The notes below the pieces were generated by a model that ran no database searches, had not been told where the DNA came from, and saw only the letters and a list, made by a program, of their open reading frames with translations. A stretch of DNA of 64,000 nt from Candidatus Faecalibacterium gallistercoris (GTDB lineage: Bacteria > Bacillota > Clostridia > Oscillospirales > Ruminococcaceae): NCBI GenBank assembly GCA_019116585.1, contig DXBJ01000029.1:1-64000 (forward strand), in the 5' to 3' direction. Below are positions 25,765 to 33,474 of the stretch, in pieces. Positions within the stretch are counted from its first letter, which is position 1. Every line of letters starts with the position of its first letter. A program made the translations under genes and the position numbers.

Positions 25765-25926
25765 GGTGTATCTGAGAAGTCAAAAATGCTGGAATATTCG
25801 CCAAAAAGCGCCAGATGCAAGGCGCATGAGCGCCGCACTCCTCTGTGGAATGCAAGCGAATGCAACGCAGCAGATGGGGCTTTTTGGTAGAATAGAACAG
25901 CGTTGGGGAATTTTCAGATACACCCT
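25763..25926. mobile_element. MITE-like palindromic repeat, full copy (164 bp)
   Basis: The terminal inverted repeats are AGGGTGTATCTGAGAA at the left and TTTTCAGATACACCCT at the right. The whole element is an imperfect palindrome: the outer ~60 bp on each side pair, with TATTC...CCAAAAAGC and GCTTTTTGGTAGAATA matching. An inner small hairpin is GGCGC-ATGA-GCGCC. Same length as the copy at 59771-59934 but in the opposite orientation. No transposase frame fits inside, so it must be moved in trans. Confidence 0.85.
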
Positions 25927-25936
25927 AAGAAAGTAC

Positions 25937-25970
25937 AAAGGCAGAGCATCCTACCAGGCGCTCCGCCTTT
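25937..25970 (-). terminator. Terminator of the ABC transporter operon
   Basis: The stem AAAGGCGGAGC / GCTCTGCCTTT (minus strand, one G-U pair) is 44 bp after the last permease's stop. The flanking sequence resembles the terminator modules at 20566 and 30524. Confidence 0.6.
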
Positions 25971-26013
25971 TGACTGTTGTATGCCATCGTTGAACTCATC
26001 GGCCAAGCCGCCC

Positions 26014-26742
26014 TCACTCCGCCGCCGCATCCCGCTTTTGCGCCAGCCAGACCGAAAGAGCCGTAAAAGCCGCGGTGTAGAATAGGGCCGACAGCAAAAA
26101 GGGCACCAGATCCAGCTCCATGGTGGGGTTGTTGGCCCGCATCCCCAGACAGAGCAGCGCGTAAGGAAACAGATACCCCCACCCTTTGGCGGTGCACAAA
26201 AGGCCCAGGATGCCCCCTGCCAGGCCGAAGGCCACCGGCGGGGCGAACGTCCGCACCGCCAGACTGACGAACAGCTGCACCGCGCAGACCGATATGCTCC
26301 CCACCGCCCCGCAGAACAGCCACCCAGGCAGCTCGGGGGGCAGTGGGCCGGGCAGGCCCACCAGCTTGCCGCTGAGGACGAATAGCCCGCCGATGCACCC
26401 CTGGGCCAGCACCGACGTCCCGGCGGCCAGGATCAGCTTGGCCAGGCACAGGTCGGCCAGCGGCACCGGCGCGGTGAAAAAGCTGTTCCAGTTGTGGCCG
26501 GCCTGCTCCAGCCGCCACTGCCAGGCGCAGAACACCCCCAGTAAAGCCGGCAGAAAAAACAGGGAGGAAAACAGGGTGTGCTGGCTCCACAGACTGTACC
26601 AGGCATTGTCCAGCACCTCGATATTACCCAGATAGTTGGCCGTGCCCAGGATGGCAGGCACCACCGGGAGCACCACAAAGGCCAGCCATACCGGAGCACG
26701 GCGGCATTTGCCCAGTTCCGCCCGCAAACAACGCAGCAGCAT
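26014..26742 (-). CDS. ABC transporter permease (lantibiotic-immunity type), second
   Basis: 242 residues, starting at ATG 26742 with AGGAGG inside the end of the upstream gene. It begins MLLRCLRAELGKCRRAPVWLAF, the usual amphipathic entry (LRAELxKxRR) of BcrB/NisE-type permeases, and has six predicted helices. It is the last gene of an operon with an ATPase and a second permease, as in NisFEG/SpaFEG/BcrAB systems that expel cell-wall-active peptides. A longer 483-codon frame running from 27465 is out of register with the first permease and is not the gene. Confidence 0.85.
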   Translation of the reverse strand: MLLRCLRAELGKCRRAPVWLAFVVLPVVPAILGTANYLGNIEVLDNAWYSLWSQHTLFSSLFFLPALLGVFCAWQWRLEQAGHNWNSFFTAPVPLADLCLAKLILAAGTSVLAQGCIGGLFVLSGKLVGLPGPLPPELPGWLFCGAVGSISVCAVQLFVSLAVRTFAPPVAFGLAGGILGLLCTAKGWGYLFPYALLCLGMRANNPTMELDLVPFLLSALFYTAAFTALSVWLAQKRDAAAE

Positions 26743-26744
26743 GG

Positions 26745-27494
26745 TCACACCTCCTTTTTCACAAACAGGGCCCGGCCCGCCAGCAGAAAGGCTGCGGCCC
26801 ACACACAGAGAAGAATGAGGTCGGCGGGCGCGGGCCACTTCCAGAAAAAGCGGGTCACACGAGTGGCCTCGTTCCAGTCCATCCGCACCAGGGCCATCAG
26901 CCCGTAATAGCCCCAGGGCACAAAGCGGACCAGGGCCGGCGGAAAGAGCATGGACAAGATCCCAAGAAAGCTGCCCGCGACCCCGCATACCAAGGCCGCC
27001 GCCTGGTTGGCGTAGTACAAAGACAGCCCCTGCTGCAAAGCGTAGACCATCATGGACACCGCCCAGGAGATGAGGGTGAACACCCCAAACCGCACCCAGG
27101 GGACCGTCCCGGGAAAATGGAGGGCCATCCCCATGGCTGCAAAAATGCCGGTGCGGACCACCAACAGAGCGGCCAGCACCAGAGCGCCCCAGGCCAGCTT
27201 GGCGGCATACAGCTTCCCTGGGTTTGCCATAGTTTCCAGCAGCTTCCAGGTGCCGCCCTTGTGCTCCAGTTCGCAGCTGCGGCTGGCCAGCACCGCCACG
27301 CTGAGGGGCAGGATGATGGCGTCGATGAGGGCCAGATTGTAGAGCAGCAGCATCCACCCCCAGGCCAGGTCCTCCGCATCCTGTCGGGTGAGGAAGGCCC
27401 CGAACCAGAACAGTTCCACCCCCAGCACCGCAGCGCAGACCAGGACGATGTGCCGCCGGCGGCACTTGAAAAATTCCAGCCTGAGCAGGTTCAT
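26745..27494 (-). CDS. ABC transporter permease (lantibiotic-immunity type), first
   Basis: 249 residues with six predicted helices, beginning MNLLRLEFFKCRRRHIVLVC, the same LRLEFxKCRR entry as its partner, so the two are paralogues. It overlaps the ATPase gene by 4 bp and ends 2 bp before the second permease. The pair would form the channel driven by the ATPase upstream. The substrate is unknown; antimicrobial peptides are the usual class for such three-gene systems next to a two-component pair. Confidence 0.87.
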   Translation of the reverse strand: MNLLRLEFFKCRRRHIVLVCAAVLGVELFWFGAFLTRQDAEDLAWGWMLLLYNLALIDAIILPLSVAVLASRSCELEHKGGTWKLLETMANPGKLYAAKLAWGALVLAALLVVRTGIFAAMGMALHFPGTVPWVRFGVFTLISWAVSMMVYALQQGLSLYYANQAAALVCGVAGSFLGILSMLFPPALVRFVPWGYYGLMALVRMDWNEATRVTRFFWKWPAPADLILLCVWAAAFLLAGRALFVKKEV

Positions 27495-28402
27495 AGGCTC
27501 GCCGCCTTTCCGGTCAGTTCCAAAAAGATGTCCTCCAGGCTCTTCTGCCGCTCCTCCAGCCGGAGGATGCCCAGCCGGTTTTCAGCCAAAAAGCCGGTCA
27601 GCCGGGCCGTCTCCCCGTCGGGCAGGATGGGCAGGATCAGATAGCCGTCCTCCTCCTGACAGGGCAGGCCCCGGTCCCGCAGCAAAGCCTGCGCCACCGG
27701 GTCATTGGTGGTGCGCAGGGCCAGATGGTGGGTGCTGCGGCTGTGCAGGGTCTCCAGGGTGTCCTGAAACACCAGCTCCCCCTCCCGGATGATGCCCACA
27801 TGGTCGGCCATCTGGTCGATCTCGCTCAGCAGGTGGCTGGACACCACCACCGTCATCCCGAACCGCCGGGGCAGGTCGCAGATCAGCTCCCGCATCTCCT
27901 GGATACCTGCCGGGTCCAGGCCATTGGTGGGCTCATCCAGGATCAATACTTTGGGGTAGCCCAGCAGGGCGGCGGCGATGCCCAGCCGCTGCTTCATGCC
28001 CAGAGAATAATGGCCGGCCAACTTATCCCGCTGGCCGTCCAAGCGGACGATCTGCAGCACCTCCCGAATGTTCTTCTCCGGCACGCCCCGCAGGGACTGC
28101 ACCACCCGCAGGTTTTCCTCCCCGGTCAGGTGGCCATAATAGCTGGGGCTTTCGATCAGGCTGCCCACCTGCCGGATGATGTCCAGGCGGTTGGCGCTGT
28201 TCATCGTTTTACCCAGTACCTGGATGCTGCCCGCGGTGGGGTGCACCAGACCCAGGATCATTTTCAGGGTGGTGGATTTGCCCGCCCCGTTGGGCCCCAA
28301 AAAGCCATAGACACAGCCCTCCGGCACCCGCAGATCCAGGTGGGACACCCGCATGGCGTCCCCGTACCGCTTGCACAGGCCGTGTGTCTCAATGATCTCC
28401 AT
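27491..28402 (-). CDS. ABC transporter ATP-binding protein (BcrA/NisF type)
   Basis: 303 residues; ATG 28402 has AAGGAGG 7 bp upstream (an in-frame ATG at 28435 lacks one). It has Walker A GPNGAGKSTT, signature YSLGMKQRLGIA, Walker B VLILDEPTNGLDPAG, a D-loop and H-switch (VVSSHLLSEIDQ). The C-terminal ~85 residues are the extension typical of the drug/bacitracin-resistance subfamily. It overlaps the first permease by 4 bp. It is divergent from the response regulator gene, which probably controls it. Confidence 0.93.
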   Translation of the reverse strand: MEIIETHGLCKRYGDAMRVSHLDLRVPEGCVYGFLGPNGAGKSTTLKMILGLVHPTAGSIQVLGKTMNSANRLDIIRQVGSLIESPSYYGHLTGEENLRVVQSLRGVPEKNIREVLQIVRLDGQRDKLAGHYSLGMKQRLGIAAALLGYPKVLILDEPTNGLDPAGIQEMRELICDLPRRFGMTVVVSSHLLSEIDQMADHVGIIREGELVFQDTLETLHSRSTHHLALRTTNDPVAQALLRDRGLPCQEEDGYLILPILPDGETARLTGFLAENRLGILRLEERQKSLEDIFLELTGKAASL

Positions 28403-28495
28403 AGCAAGACCTCCTTCATGGCACCATCTTACCACTGCCGCCTTACCTGCCCATGAAGGCTACCTTACGTTTACCTTGATTTTGAGCCCGGCCGC

Positions 28496-28524
28496 TGGAC
28501 GAAGGGCCGGCTCCTTTTTATAAT
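28496..28524 (+). promoter_or_regulatory. Promoter of the island two-component system
   Basis: TGGACG (28496-28501) and TATAAT (28519-28524) are 17 bp apart. The arms GAGCCCGGCC and GGCCGGCTC flank the -35 region (about 28483-28513) and could be an operator for this divergent region. Confidence 0.6.
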
Positions 28525-28552
28525 GGAAGCAGTCGGGAAAGGAGGCTGTGCC

Positions 28553-29239
28553 ATGGCCTACCGTATTTTGATCGTGGATGACGAGCCTGCATTGCAGCAG
28601 CTGGTGGGGGAGATTTTGTCCGGCGCAGGCTATGAGACGGACAGCGCCCTGTCCTGCGCCCAGGCCCTCGAACGGCTGCGGGCCGCCCCGCCGGACGCCG
28701 TGCTGCTGGACGTGATGCTGCCGGACGGGGACGGCTTTTCCCTGCTGGGAAAAATGCAGGCGGTCCGGGATCTGCCGGTGCTGTTTCTTTCCGCCCGGGA
28801 TGAGGATGAGGACCGGCTGAAGGGGCTGGGCCTGGGAGCGGACGACTACATCACCAAGCCTTTTCTGCCCCAGGAACTGCTGCTGCGGCTGCGCTCGGTG
28901 CTGCGGCGGGTCTACCGGGAACAGCTCCAGGTCTCCCGTCTAGGCGATACGGAGATCGACTGGGGCAAGGGAACCGTCCGCCGGGGCGGCGCTCAGACCG
29001 CCCTGACAGCCAAGGAGTTCACCCTTCTGAAAACGCTGTGGGATGCCCGGGGCAACATCGTCACCACAGACGCCTTGTGCGAGGCCCTTTGGGACGGGCC
29101 GCTGGTGGGCTATGAGAACACGCTGATGGTGCACATCCGCCGCCTGCGGGAAAAGGTGGAGGCAGACCCCTCCCACCCACGCTATCTGCTGACGGTGCGG
29201 GGATTGGGCTACCGCCTGAAACGGGAGGGAGAGAGATGA
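28553..29239 (+). CDS. OmpR-family response regulator of the island
   Basis: 228 residues; ATG 28553 has AAAGGAGG 8 bp upstream, better than the in-frame ATG at 28523, which lies on the -10 box. The receiver domain has LIVDDEPA, the phospho-acceptor in VLLDVMLPDGDGF (about residue 53) and DDYITKPF (Lys about 103). The C-terminal winged helix ends with ENTLMVHIRRLREKVEADP and TVRGLGYRL. It overlaps the kinase by 4 bp. It is divergent from the ABC operon, the standard layout of peptide-sensing resistance modules. Confidence 0.93.
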   Translation: MAYRILIVDDEPALQQLVGEILSGAGYETDSALSCAQALERLRAAPPDAVLLDVMLPDGDGFSLLGKMQAVRDLPVLFLSARDEDEDRLKGLGLGADDYITKPFLPQELLLRLRSVLRRVYREQLQVSRLGDTEIDWGKGTVRRGGAQTALTAKEFTLLKTLWDARGNIVTTDALCEALWDGPLVGYENTLMVHIRRLREKVEADPSHPRYLLTVRGLGYRLKREGER

Positions 29240-30441
29240 ATCTGCGCAGCTTTTTGAAAGGGACCCTGCTGATGACCGTCTCGGCGGCTCTCATCACCCT
29301 GGTGACGGTAGTGGGATTTCTGGCCTTTATTTACTACAATAGCAGCGGGGGCCGGGATTGGGGCGTTCCCATTCAGCAGGTGTCGGATGCACTGGACCGG
29401 GACGGGACAGAGTACCGGTTCAAGGGCGAGGAACTGTTGGAAACAGGCTGCTGGGCCATGCTGCTGGACCAGCAGGGGCAGGTGGTCTGGTCTTTCCGCA
29501 AACCGCAGGAGGTGCCGGAACAATACACAGTTGCCGATGTAGCCGCCTTTACCCGCTGGTATCTTCAGGATTACCCGGTGCAGTGCTGGGTGCGGGAGGA
29601 CGGGCTGCTGGTGGTGGGCTCCCCCAAGGGCAGCCTCTGGAAGCACGATATCGCTATGGACATCCGGACCCTGCTGCAAACGCCTTTTTGGTTTGGAGGC
29701 ATCTTTCTGCTGGCGCTGGGGTGTGTGCTGGGGCTGTCCTATCGGGCAGCACGGCACTGGTTCCGGCAGGCCCAGCAGGCGCGGGACGCCGCCCGTTCCG
29801 AGTGGATCAACGGCGTCTCCCACGACATCCGCACCCCTCTATCGGTGGTGATGGGGTACGCTGCGCAGCTGGAGGAAGCGCCGGATCTCTCCCCCACCCG
29901 CCAAAAACAGGCGGCCATCATCCGCACCCAGAGCCAGGCCATCCGGGACCTGGTCAACGACCTGAACCTGACCATGCGGCTGGACTGCGCCATGCAGCCC
30001 CTGCGCAAAGAGACGGTCCACCCCGACAGCTTTCTCCGGCAGACTGCCGCCGATTTTCTCAACGGCGGCATGGCCGAGGGCTTCCCCTTCGAGATCGACC
30101 TTCCCGCCAAGCCCCTGCCCGCCGTCGAAGCCGACCCCTTCCTGCTGCGGCGGGCGGTGAACAACCTGCTCACCAACTGTGTGCGCCATAACGCCCCCGG
30201 CTGTTCCATCCGGCTGGGGGCCCGGGCCCGGCAGGGCGGGTTGGTCCTCTGGGTGGAGGGTGGAGCCACGGCGGACGCTCCCGCCCCGGCAGGGCCCGAC
30301 CACCCTCTGGAGCCGGACGGCGGGGCCTCCCACGGCACCGGGCTGCGGCTGGTGGCCCAGATCGCCGCGGCCCATGGCGGGCAGGCCAGCTTCTACGTTG
30401 GGCCGCCCTTCCGCTGCGAGCTGTGGCTGCCCCTGGGGTAG
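29236..30441 (+). CDS. Sensor histidine kinase of the island, with a degenerate ATP-lid motif
   Basis: 401 residues. Two membrane helices (about 10-32 and 150-172) enclose an outer domain of ~115 residues. The phospho-acceptor is in NGVSHDIRTPLSV (His about 198), and the N box is RRAVNNLLTNCVRHN. The usual G1 Asp motif (DxGxG) is not seen: the position reads LWVEGGATADAPAPAG, followed by a Pro/Ala-rich stretch and GTGLRLVAQ (G2). This may affect ATP binding or be a family trait. It overlaps the regulator by 4 bp. Confidence 0.9.
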   Translation: MNLRSFLKGTLLMTVSAALITLVTVVGFLAFIYYNSSGGRDWGVPIQQVSDALDRDGTEYRFKGEELLETGCWAMLLDQQGQVVWSFRKPQEVPEQYTVADVAAFTRWYLQDYPVQCWVREDGLLVVGSPKGSLWKHDIAMDIRTLLQTPFWFGGIFLLALGCVLGLSYRAARHWFRQAQQARDAARSEWINGVSHDIRTPLSVVMGYAAQLEEAPDLSPTRQKQAAIIRTQSQAIRDLVNDLNLTMRLDCAMQPLRKETVHPDSFLRQTAADFLNGGMAEGFPFEIDLPAKPLPAVEADPFLLRRAVNNLLTNCVRHNAPGCSIRLGARARQGGLVLWVEGGATADAPAPAGPDHPLEPDGGASHGTGLRLVAQIAAAHGGQASFYVGPPFRCELWLPLG

Positions 30442-30876
30442 GTAAAAAATAGGCCATAAACGCAGAAGCGGGGCGCACTGAATCCTGCGCACAACGGCGT
30501 TTTCTGAAAAAAGATGAACAGCAAAAAGGGCAGAGCCCCACTTATGGGAGGCTCTGCCTTTTATGGTTTTATGCAGTTGTGACTGTCCTTTGCCCGCGGT
30601 GCAGCACTTCAGACAAAGAAAAAACGTATCCGAATCCTTCCTCGTAGAGAACTGGGTTCGGATACGCACTGTTTGGTGGGTCGGGTTGCGGTGCCCTGAA
30701 TTTCCGGCGCGCATGCAATGCGCTTGAAAATTCAGACCGCGGCCCCTGCTCCGCCTCGCCTGTTTCGTCCGCGGGACGCGGCTCGGCTGCGCAGCAGTAC
30801 AGGACTCGAACCGGGGCCGTCTCTGCGATGCCCGTGCAAAACAAAAACCCGGGGCCTGCGGCCTCGGGTTTTGTTT
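30442..30876. other. Intergenic stretch between the island kinase and tRNA-Val
   Basis: No gene is supported. It contains a terminator (30524-30562), the linker repeated from 20611-20630, a 10-bp-stem hairpin (30628-30669; CGTATCCGAA / TTCGGATACG), a second AT/GC mixed hairpin (about 30700-30740), and the right copy of the border repeat (30777-30881). The ~176-bp insert 30601-30776 is absent from the matching block at 20.6 kb. Confidence 0.6.
30524..30562 (+). terminator. Terminator after the island kinase, copy 2 of the module
   Basis: An AAAAGGG-CAGAGCC / GGCTCTG-CCTTTT stem with a ~10-nt loop, about 80 bp after the kinase stop. It is related to the hairpin at 20566-20604. Confidence 0.7.
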
Positions 30877-30881
30877 TGGTG
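30777..30881. repeat. Direct repeat, right copy (island boundary at tRNA-Val)
   Basis: Near-identical to 20637-20742. It overlaps the last bases of tRNA-Val (CCA tail) and carries the tRNA's probable terminator (30845-30876 on the minus strand: AACCCGAGGCC / GGCCCCGGGTT with a TTTTGTTTT tail). Confidence 0.8.
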
Positions 30882-30952
30882 GACGGTACAGGACTCGAAC
30901 CTGTGACCTCCTGCACGTCAAGCAGATGCTCTACCAGCTGAGCTAACCGTCC
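30877..30952 (-). tRNA. tRNA-Val (anticodon GAC)
   Basis: A 76-nt cloverleaf on the minus strand including an encoded CCA. The acceptor stem is GGACGGT / ACCGTCC, the D arm GCTC-AGCTGGTA-GAGC, the anticodon loop TTGACGT (GAC), and the T arm ACAGG-TTCGAGT-CCTGT with discriminator A. A minus-strand -10 box (TATAAT) lies at 30996-31001. The island's right repeat begins at its 3' end. Confidence 0.95.
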
Positions 30953-31074
30953 GGATCTTGTGTTGTTTTGCGTTGGGCGCCGCGGTAGCGGCTTGATTAT
31001 AGTACCATATTCGGAGACAAAATGCAAGGGGGTAGGGGGAGAAAATAAAAAATTTCTCCGCAGCGGCGGGTGAA

Positions 31075-31103
31075 TTGCCATTCCCGCCCCGCTGTGCTAT
31101 ACT
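31075..31103 (+). promoter_or_regulatory. ruvCAB promoter
   Basis: TTGCCA (31075-31080) and TATACT (31098-31103) are 17 bp apart, 48 bp before ruvC. Confidence 0.75.
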
Positions 31104-31151
31104 ATAACAGTATATCTTTCGGCAGATGGAAAGGCAGGGCGGAGGCAGAAG

Positions 31152-31664
31152 GTGAGAGTTCTGGGCATTGACCCCGGCTATGCGATCGTGGGCTGGGGCG
31201 TTGTGGATTATGTGGGCAACCGGTTTGCGCCGGTGGATTTCGGCGCGGTGACCACCGGCGCCGGCCTGCCCTTTGAGCAGCGGCTCAGCGAGGTTTACGA
31301 CGGGGTGTGCGAGGTGATCCACCGCACACGGCCCGAGGTGCTGGCCATCGAAAAGCTGTTTTACCAGCACAACCAGACCACCGTCATCGGGGTGGCCGAG
31401 GCCCGCGGGGTCATCCTGCTGGCGGCGGCCCAGGCCGGCCTGCCGGTGTACGAGTACACCCCCATGCAGGTCAAGCAGGCGGTGACCGGGTACGGCAAGG
31501 CCGTCAAAAAGCAGGTGCAGGAGATGACCCGCATCCTGCTGCACCTGCCCGCCGTGCCACGGCCCGACGACACCGCCGACGCGCTGGCCATGGCCATCAC
31601 GTTCTGCCACACCAGCGCCAACCAGCTCACCCGGCTGACGGCGCGGGGCGTCGGGCCCATTTGA
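31152..31664 (+). CDS. ruvC: Holliday junction endonuclease RuvC
   Basis: 170 residues, GTG start at 31152 with GGAGG upstream. It begins MRVLGIDPGYAIVGWG, holding the first catalytic Asp (D7). The other acidic residues lie in VLAIEKLFYQHN (Glu68) and near the end in PRPDDTADALAMA (D140/D141 and D144). The protein cuts four-way junctions presented by RuvAB. It heads a ruvC-ruvA-ruvB operon, with gaps of 49 and 3 bp, near-standard in Clostridia. Confidence 0.97.
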   Translation: MRVLGIDPGYAIVGWGVVDYVGNRFAPVDFGAVTTGAGLPFEQRLSEVYDGVCEVIHRTRPEVLAIEKLFYQHNQTTVIGVAEARGVILLAAAQAGLPVYEYTPMQVKQAVTGYGKAVKKQVQEMTRILLHLPAVPRPDDTADALAMAITFCHTSANQLTRLTARGVGPI

Positions 31665-31713
31665 CCCGTTTCATAAGGCCGGGAGGGATCGCAATGCAGA
31701 TCGGGGGTAGCGT

Positions 31714-32322
31714 ATGATCTATTGCCTGAGCGGTAAAATCATCAAAAAGACGCTGGACAGCGTGGTCATTTCCTGCGGGGGGGTGGGCTACTGCGCCCAG
31801 TGCCCCGCCAGCGTGGCCGCCGCCATGCCCGGCGCGGGGGCCGAGGGCACCCTGTACACCGTCCTCAATGTGTCGGAAAACGACGTCAGCCTTTACGGCT
31901 TTGCCACCGAGGAACAGCAGAACTGTTTCCGGCTGCTGACCGGCGTGTCCGGCGTGGGACCCAAGGTGGGGCTGGCCATCCTCAGCGTGATGGAGCCGGA
32001 CCGGGTCTATCTGGCGGTGTCGGCGGGGGACCACAAAGCCTTTAAGGCCGCCAGCGGCGTGGGCCCCAAACTGGCCCAGCGGATCGTGCTGGAGCTCAAG
32101 GACAAGGTGGCCAAAGGGGCCGCCGGCGCGGCCGCCCTGGAGGACCTGTCCGGGGTGTCGGCGGCGGCCGGCGGCGCCGGCAGCAGCCAGGCCATCGCGG
32201 CGCTGGTGTCCCTGGGATACAGCCAGAGCGAGGCCGCCGTGGCCATCGCCAAGATCGACCCCGCGCTGCCGGTGGAGGAGATCATCCGGCTGGCGCTGCG
32301 CGGAATGGCAGGGGGGAGATAA
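31714..32322 (+). CDS. ruvA: Holliday junction DNA-binding protein RuvA
   Basis: 202 residues: an N-terminal OB-fold (MIYCLSGKIIKKTLDSVVISC), two helix-hairpin-helix motifs (LTGVSGVGPKVGLAILS and ASGVGPKLAQRIVLEL) and a C-terminal UBA-like domain III (ALVSLGYSQSEAAVAIAK) that binds RuvB. The linker is Ala/Gly-rich. Only 3 bp separate it from ruvB. Confidence 0.97.
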   Translation: MIYCLSGKIIKKTLDSVVISCGGVGYCAQCPASVAAAMPGAGAEGTLYTVLNVSENDVSLYGFATEEQQNCFRLLTGVSGVGPKVGLAILSVMEPDRVYLAVSAGDHKAFKAASGVGPKLAQRIVLELKDKVAKGAAGAAALEDLSGVSAAAGGAGSSQAIAALVSLGYSQSEAAVAIAKIDPALPVEEIIRLALRGMAGGR

Positions 32323-32325
32323 ACC

Positions 32326-33378
32326 ATGCAGGAACAGGCGCTTTACGGTGCAAGAATGATGCAGCCCGGGCTGACGGCGGCGGACAGCGAGGAAAACAGC
32401 CTCCGCCCCCAGCACCTGGAAGATTACATCGGGCAGGAAAAGGTCAAGCAGAACCTCAAGATCTATCTGGAGGCGGCCCGCCGCCGGGGCGAGGCCATGG
32501 ACCACGTCCTGCTGTACGGCCCGCCCGGCCTGGGCAAGACCACCCTGGCCGGCATCATCGCCAACGAGATGGGGGTCCAGATCCGGATCACCAGCGGCCC
32601 CGCCATCGAAAAGCCGGGGGACCTGGCCGCCCTGCTGACCAACCTGCAGGAAGGGGACGTGCTGTTCATCGACGAGATCCACCGGCTGTCCCGGCAGGTG
32701 GAGGAGGTGCTCTATCCGGCGCTGGAGGACTACGCCCTGGACATCATCATCGGCAAGGGGCCCAGCGCCCAGAGCATCCGGATCAACCTGCCCCGCTTCA
32801 CCTTGGTGGGGGCCACCACCCGTGCCGGGCAGCTGACGGGGCCGCTGCGGGACCGCTTCGGCGTCCTGCTCAAGCTGGAGCTGTACAGCCCCGACGAGCT
32901 GGCCCAGATCATCCGGCGGTCGGCGGGCATCCTGGACCAGCCCATCACCCCCGAGGGGGCCTATGAGCTGGCCAAACGCAGCCGGGGCACTCCCCGCGTG
33001 GCCAACCGCTTCCTCAAGCGGGTGCGGGACTTTGCCACCGTGCTGGGGGACGGGGTCATCGACGAGGAGGTCTGCCTCATGGCCCTGCGCCGGATGGATG
33101 TGGACGAGCTGGGCCTGGACGAGCTGGACCGCAGCCTGCTGCGGGCCATCATCGAGATGTACGGCGGCGGGCCGGTGGGCCTGGAGACCCTGGCCGCCGC
33201 CCTGGGCGAGGAGGCCGTCACCCTGGAGGATCTGTGCGAGCCATACCTGATGCAGATGGGCTTTTTGACCCGCACCCCCCGGGGCCGCTGCGTCACCCAC
33301 CTGGCTTACGAGCATCTGGGGATGCGCCCGCCCGAGCAGCCCGGCCCCGAGGACTGCGGCCAGCAGACCATGTTTTGA
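32326..33378 (+). CDS. ruvB: Holliday junction helicase RuvB
   Basis: 350 residues: an AAA+ branch-migration motor. Walker A is [11 protein letters not shown], Walker [10 protein letters not shown], sensor 1 GATTRAG, the Arg finger region LRDRFGV, and the C-terminal winged helix is [15 protein letters not shown] and [14 protein letters not shown]. Motors form hexamers on RuvA-bound junctions. It is the last gene of the operon. Confidence 0.98.
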   Translation: MQEQALYGARMMQPGLTAADSEENSLRPQHLEDYIGQEKVKQNLKIYLEAARRRGEAMDHVLLYGPPGLGKTTLAGIIANEMGVQIRITSGPAIEKPGDLAALLTNLQEGDVLFIDEIHRLSRQVEEVLYPALEDYALDIIIGKGPSAQSIRINLPRFTLVGATTRAGQLTGPLRDRFGVLLKLELYSPDELAQIIRRSAGILDQPITPEGAYELAKRSRGTPRVANRFLKRVRDFATVLGDGVIDEEVCLMALRRMDVDELGLDELDRSLLRAIIEMYGGGPVGLETLAAALGEEAVTLEDLCEPYLMQMGFLTRTPRGRCVTHLAYEHLGMRPPEQPGPEDCGQQTMF

Positions 33379-33474
33379 GTTTGGAGGGCGCGCCCGGCCC
33401 GGAAATGCGATTGCGGGCCCCCGGCGCGGCATAAAAATAGAGAGGAATACCATTTGCAGAGAGGGGATAACGTT

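Larger units (their letters stand above)
20743..30776. mobile_element. Putative genomic island at tRNA-Val
   Basis: About 10 kb between two direct repeats, one of which starts within the 3' end of tRNA-Val. Contents: large serine recombinase, oriT-like block, AT-hook-like protein, D5-like primase-helicase, a small protein, a MITE-like copy, and an ABC-transporter plus two-component cargo. The left half (20.7-25.8 kb) appears lower in GC than the neighbours, while the cargo resembles the chromosome. The exact ends and whether it moves as one unit are inferred. The repeated terminator module makes a repeat-family explanation of the borders possible. Confidence 0.6.

Noticed and set aside
25682-25993. 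A 103-aa gene across the repeat at 25763
   Set aside because: It lies mostly within the palindromic repeat, has no ribosome site, and conflicts with the better 59-aa frame.
26014-27465. A fused 483-aa two-permease protein
   Set aside because: The first half is out of register with the real first permease. The second permease has its own ATG with AGGAGG at 26742.
33379-33474. A glmS-type ribozyme or riboswitch before glmM
   Set aside because: The gap is too short (96 bp) and lacks the conserved ribozyme core. Only a generic GC-rich hairpin is seen.
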